A DNA stretch of 5,205 bases from Chloroflexota bacterium. Lineage in GTDB: Bacteria; Chloroflexota; Dehalococcoidia; SM23-28-2; RBG-16-64-32. This document shows positions 4,950 through 5,205 of this stretch, piece by piece (the stretch's first letter is position 1; each line of letters starts with the position of its first letter). The translations under genes and the position numbers were made by a program. The notes under the pieces are model-generated. The model was given only the letters and a program-made list of their open reading frames with translations. It made no database searches and had not been told where the DNA came from. The stretch spans positions 1 through 5,205 of the forward strand of contig JADFKX010000145.1 of the NCBI GenBank assembly GCA_022564695.1, read 5' to 3'.

Positions 4950-4996
4950 CCTTCAACAAGCTCTCCGAGAGGAGCATCGGAGTCCGCAAAGCGGAC
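4950..4996. repeat. Hairpin cluster between nuoK and the small downstream gene
   Basis: CTCC-GAGA-GGAG (4963-4974) is a 4-bp stem with a GNRA-type loop. CTCCGA (4963-4968) can pair instead with TCGGAG (4977-4982). GTCCGC-AAA-GCGGAC (4982-4996) is a perfect 6-bp stem. The left edge CCTTCAACAAGCTC resembles the motif at 368-381. No T-tract follows, so read-through to the next gene is expected. It may be an mRNA-processing or stability element, or simply a dispersed repeat. Confidence 0.45.
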
Positions 4997-5009
4997 AGGG
5001 TAGGGTGCT

Positions 5010-5204
5010 ATGTGGACGAAGCTGATGGAGACGAAGAACGCCTACACGGCGGAGATATGGAAGGAGCTTCTCAACGCGGAGGCGGTTGTGGTGCAGGTAG
5101 TACCGGCGTCCGGCTGGGCGAACGCGGCGGAGCTGGAGCCGTACACGCTGTACGTGCCGTGGGGAAAGACGCACGTAGCAGAGGAGATCTTGAGGAAGAT
5201 ATAG
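5010..5204 (+). CDS. Small DUF2007-like protein, function unknown
   Basis: This complete 64-residue gene ends with TAG one base before the window edge. Its pattern suggests a compact ferredoxin-like fold: a helix TAEIWKELLNAEAV (13-26), a strand VVVQVVP (26-32), a second strand TLYVPWG (46-52) and a closing helix HVAEEILRKI (55-64). That resembles DUF2007 (putative signal-transducing small proteins), where the pattern is xAE-x3-LLEAEGI ... VxVP-x3-xxAxEIL; the match is by eye and moderate. No signal peptide, membrane helix or cysteine is seen, so it is likely cytosolic. AGGG motifs at 4997-5000 and 5002-5005 precede the ATG. It lies 62 bases after nuoK in the same orientation with no terminator, so it is probably co-transcribed, possibly ahead of nuoL/M/N outside the window. 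Confidence 0.72.
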   Translation: MWTKLMETKNAYTAEIWKELLNAEAVVVQVVPASGWANAAELEPYTLYVPWGKTHVAEEILRKI

Positions 5205-5205
5205 C

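Noticed and set aside
4963..4996. Intrinsic terminator after nuoK
   Set aside because: Stems exist but no run of T follows, and a co-directional gene starts at 5010.

Overview
The window is the front part of a respiratory complex I (NADH:quinone oxidoreductase type, nuo) operon from a GC-rich bacterium, preceded by a divergently transcribed acyl-CoA-type zinc-ribbon/OB-fold gene. Separate nuoC and nuoD genes, GTG and TTG starts, tight gene packing, a DUF35 partner protein and dispersed palindromic repeats suggest an uncultivated Chloroflexota (SAR202 or Dehalococcoidia-like) genome. That placement is an inference from style, not from a marker gene.

Layout: (1) 362-1, minus strand: 5' part of a DUF35 (zinc ribbon + OB fold) gene that leaves the window. 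(2) 363-569: divergent control region with one promoter candidate facing each way and an operator-like inverted repeat over the nuo-side -10. (3) 570-941 nuoA. (4) 942-1067: non-coding gap of palindromes where nuoB would normally lie. (5) 1068-1583 nuoC. (6) 1584-1692: a small palindromic insert between perfect 16-bp direct repeats that duplicate the start of nuoD. (7) 1693-2835 nuoD. (8) 2835-4109 nuoH. (9) 4110-4616 nuoJ. (10) 4618-4947 nuoK. (11) 4948-5009: a hairpin cluster. (12) 5010-5204: a 64-residue DUF2007-like small protein. There is no gene-free stretch above 300 bases.

Working together: NuoC and NuoD belong to the peripheral quinone-reducing (Q) module. NuoH forms most of the quinone chamber with NuoD, and NuoA, J and K are small proton-path membrane subunits. 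The two Fe-S subunits that normally accompany these (NuoB with cluster N2, and NuoI) and the NADH module (NuoE, F, G) are absent from their usual places, so the locus as seen cannot encode a working electron path by itself.

The strongest unusual signal is the nuoC-nuoD junction. A roughly 91-bp imperfect palindrome sits between two exact copies of the first 16 bases of nuoD. It supplies a new GGGAGG ribosome-binding site and leaves the old start reading through the insert to a TGA that overlaps an ATG of nuoD.
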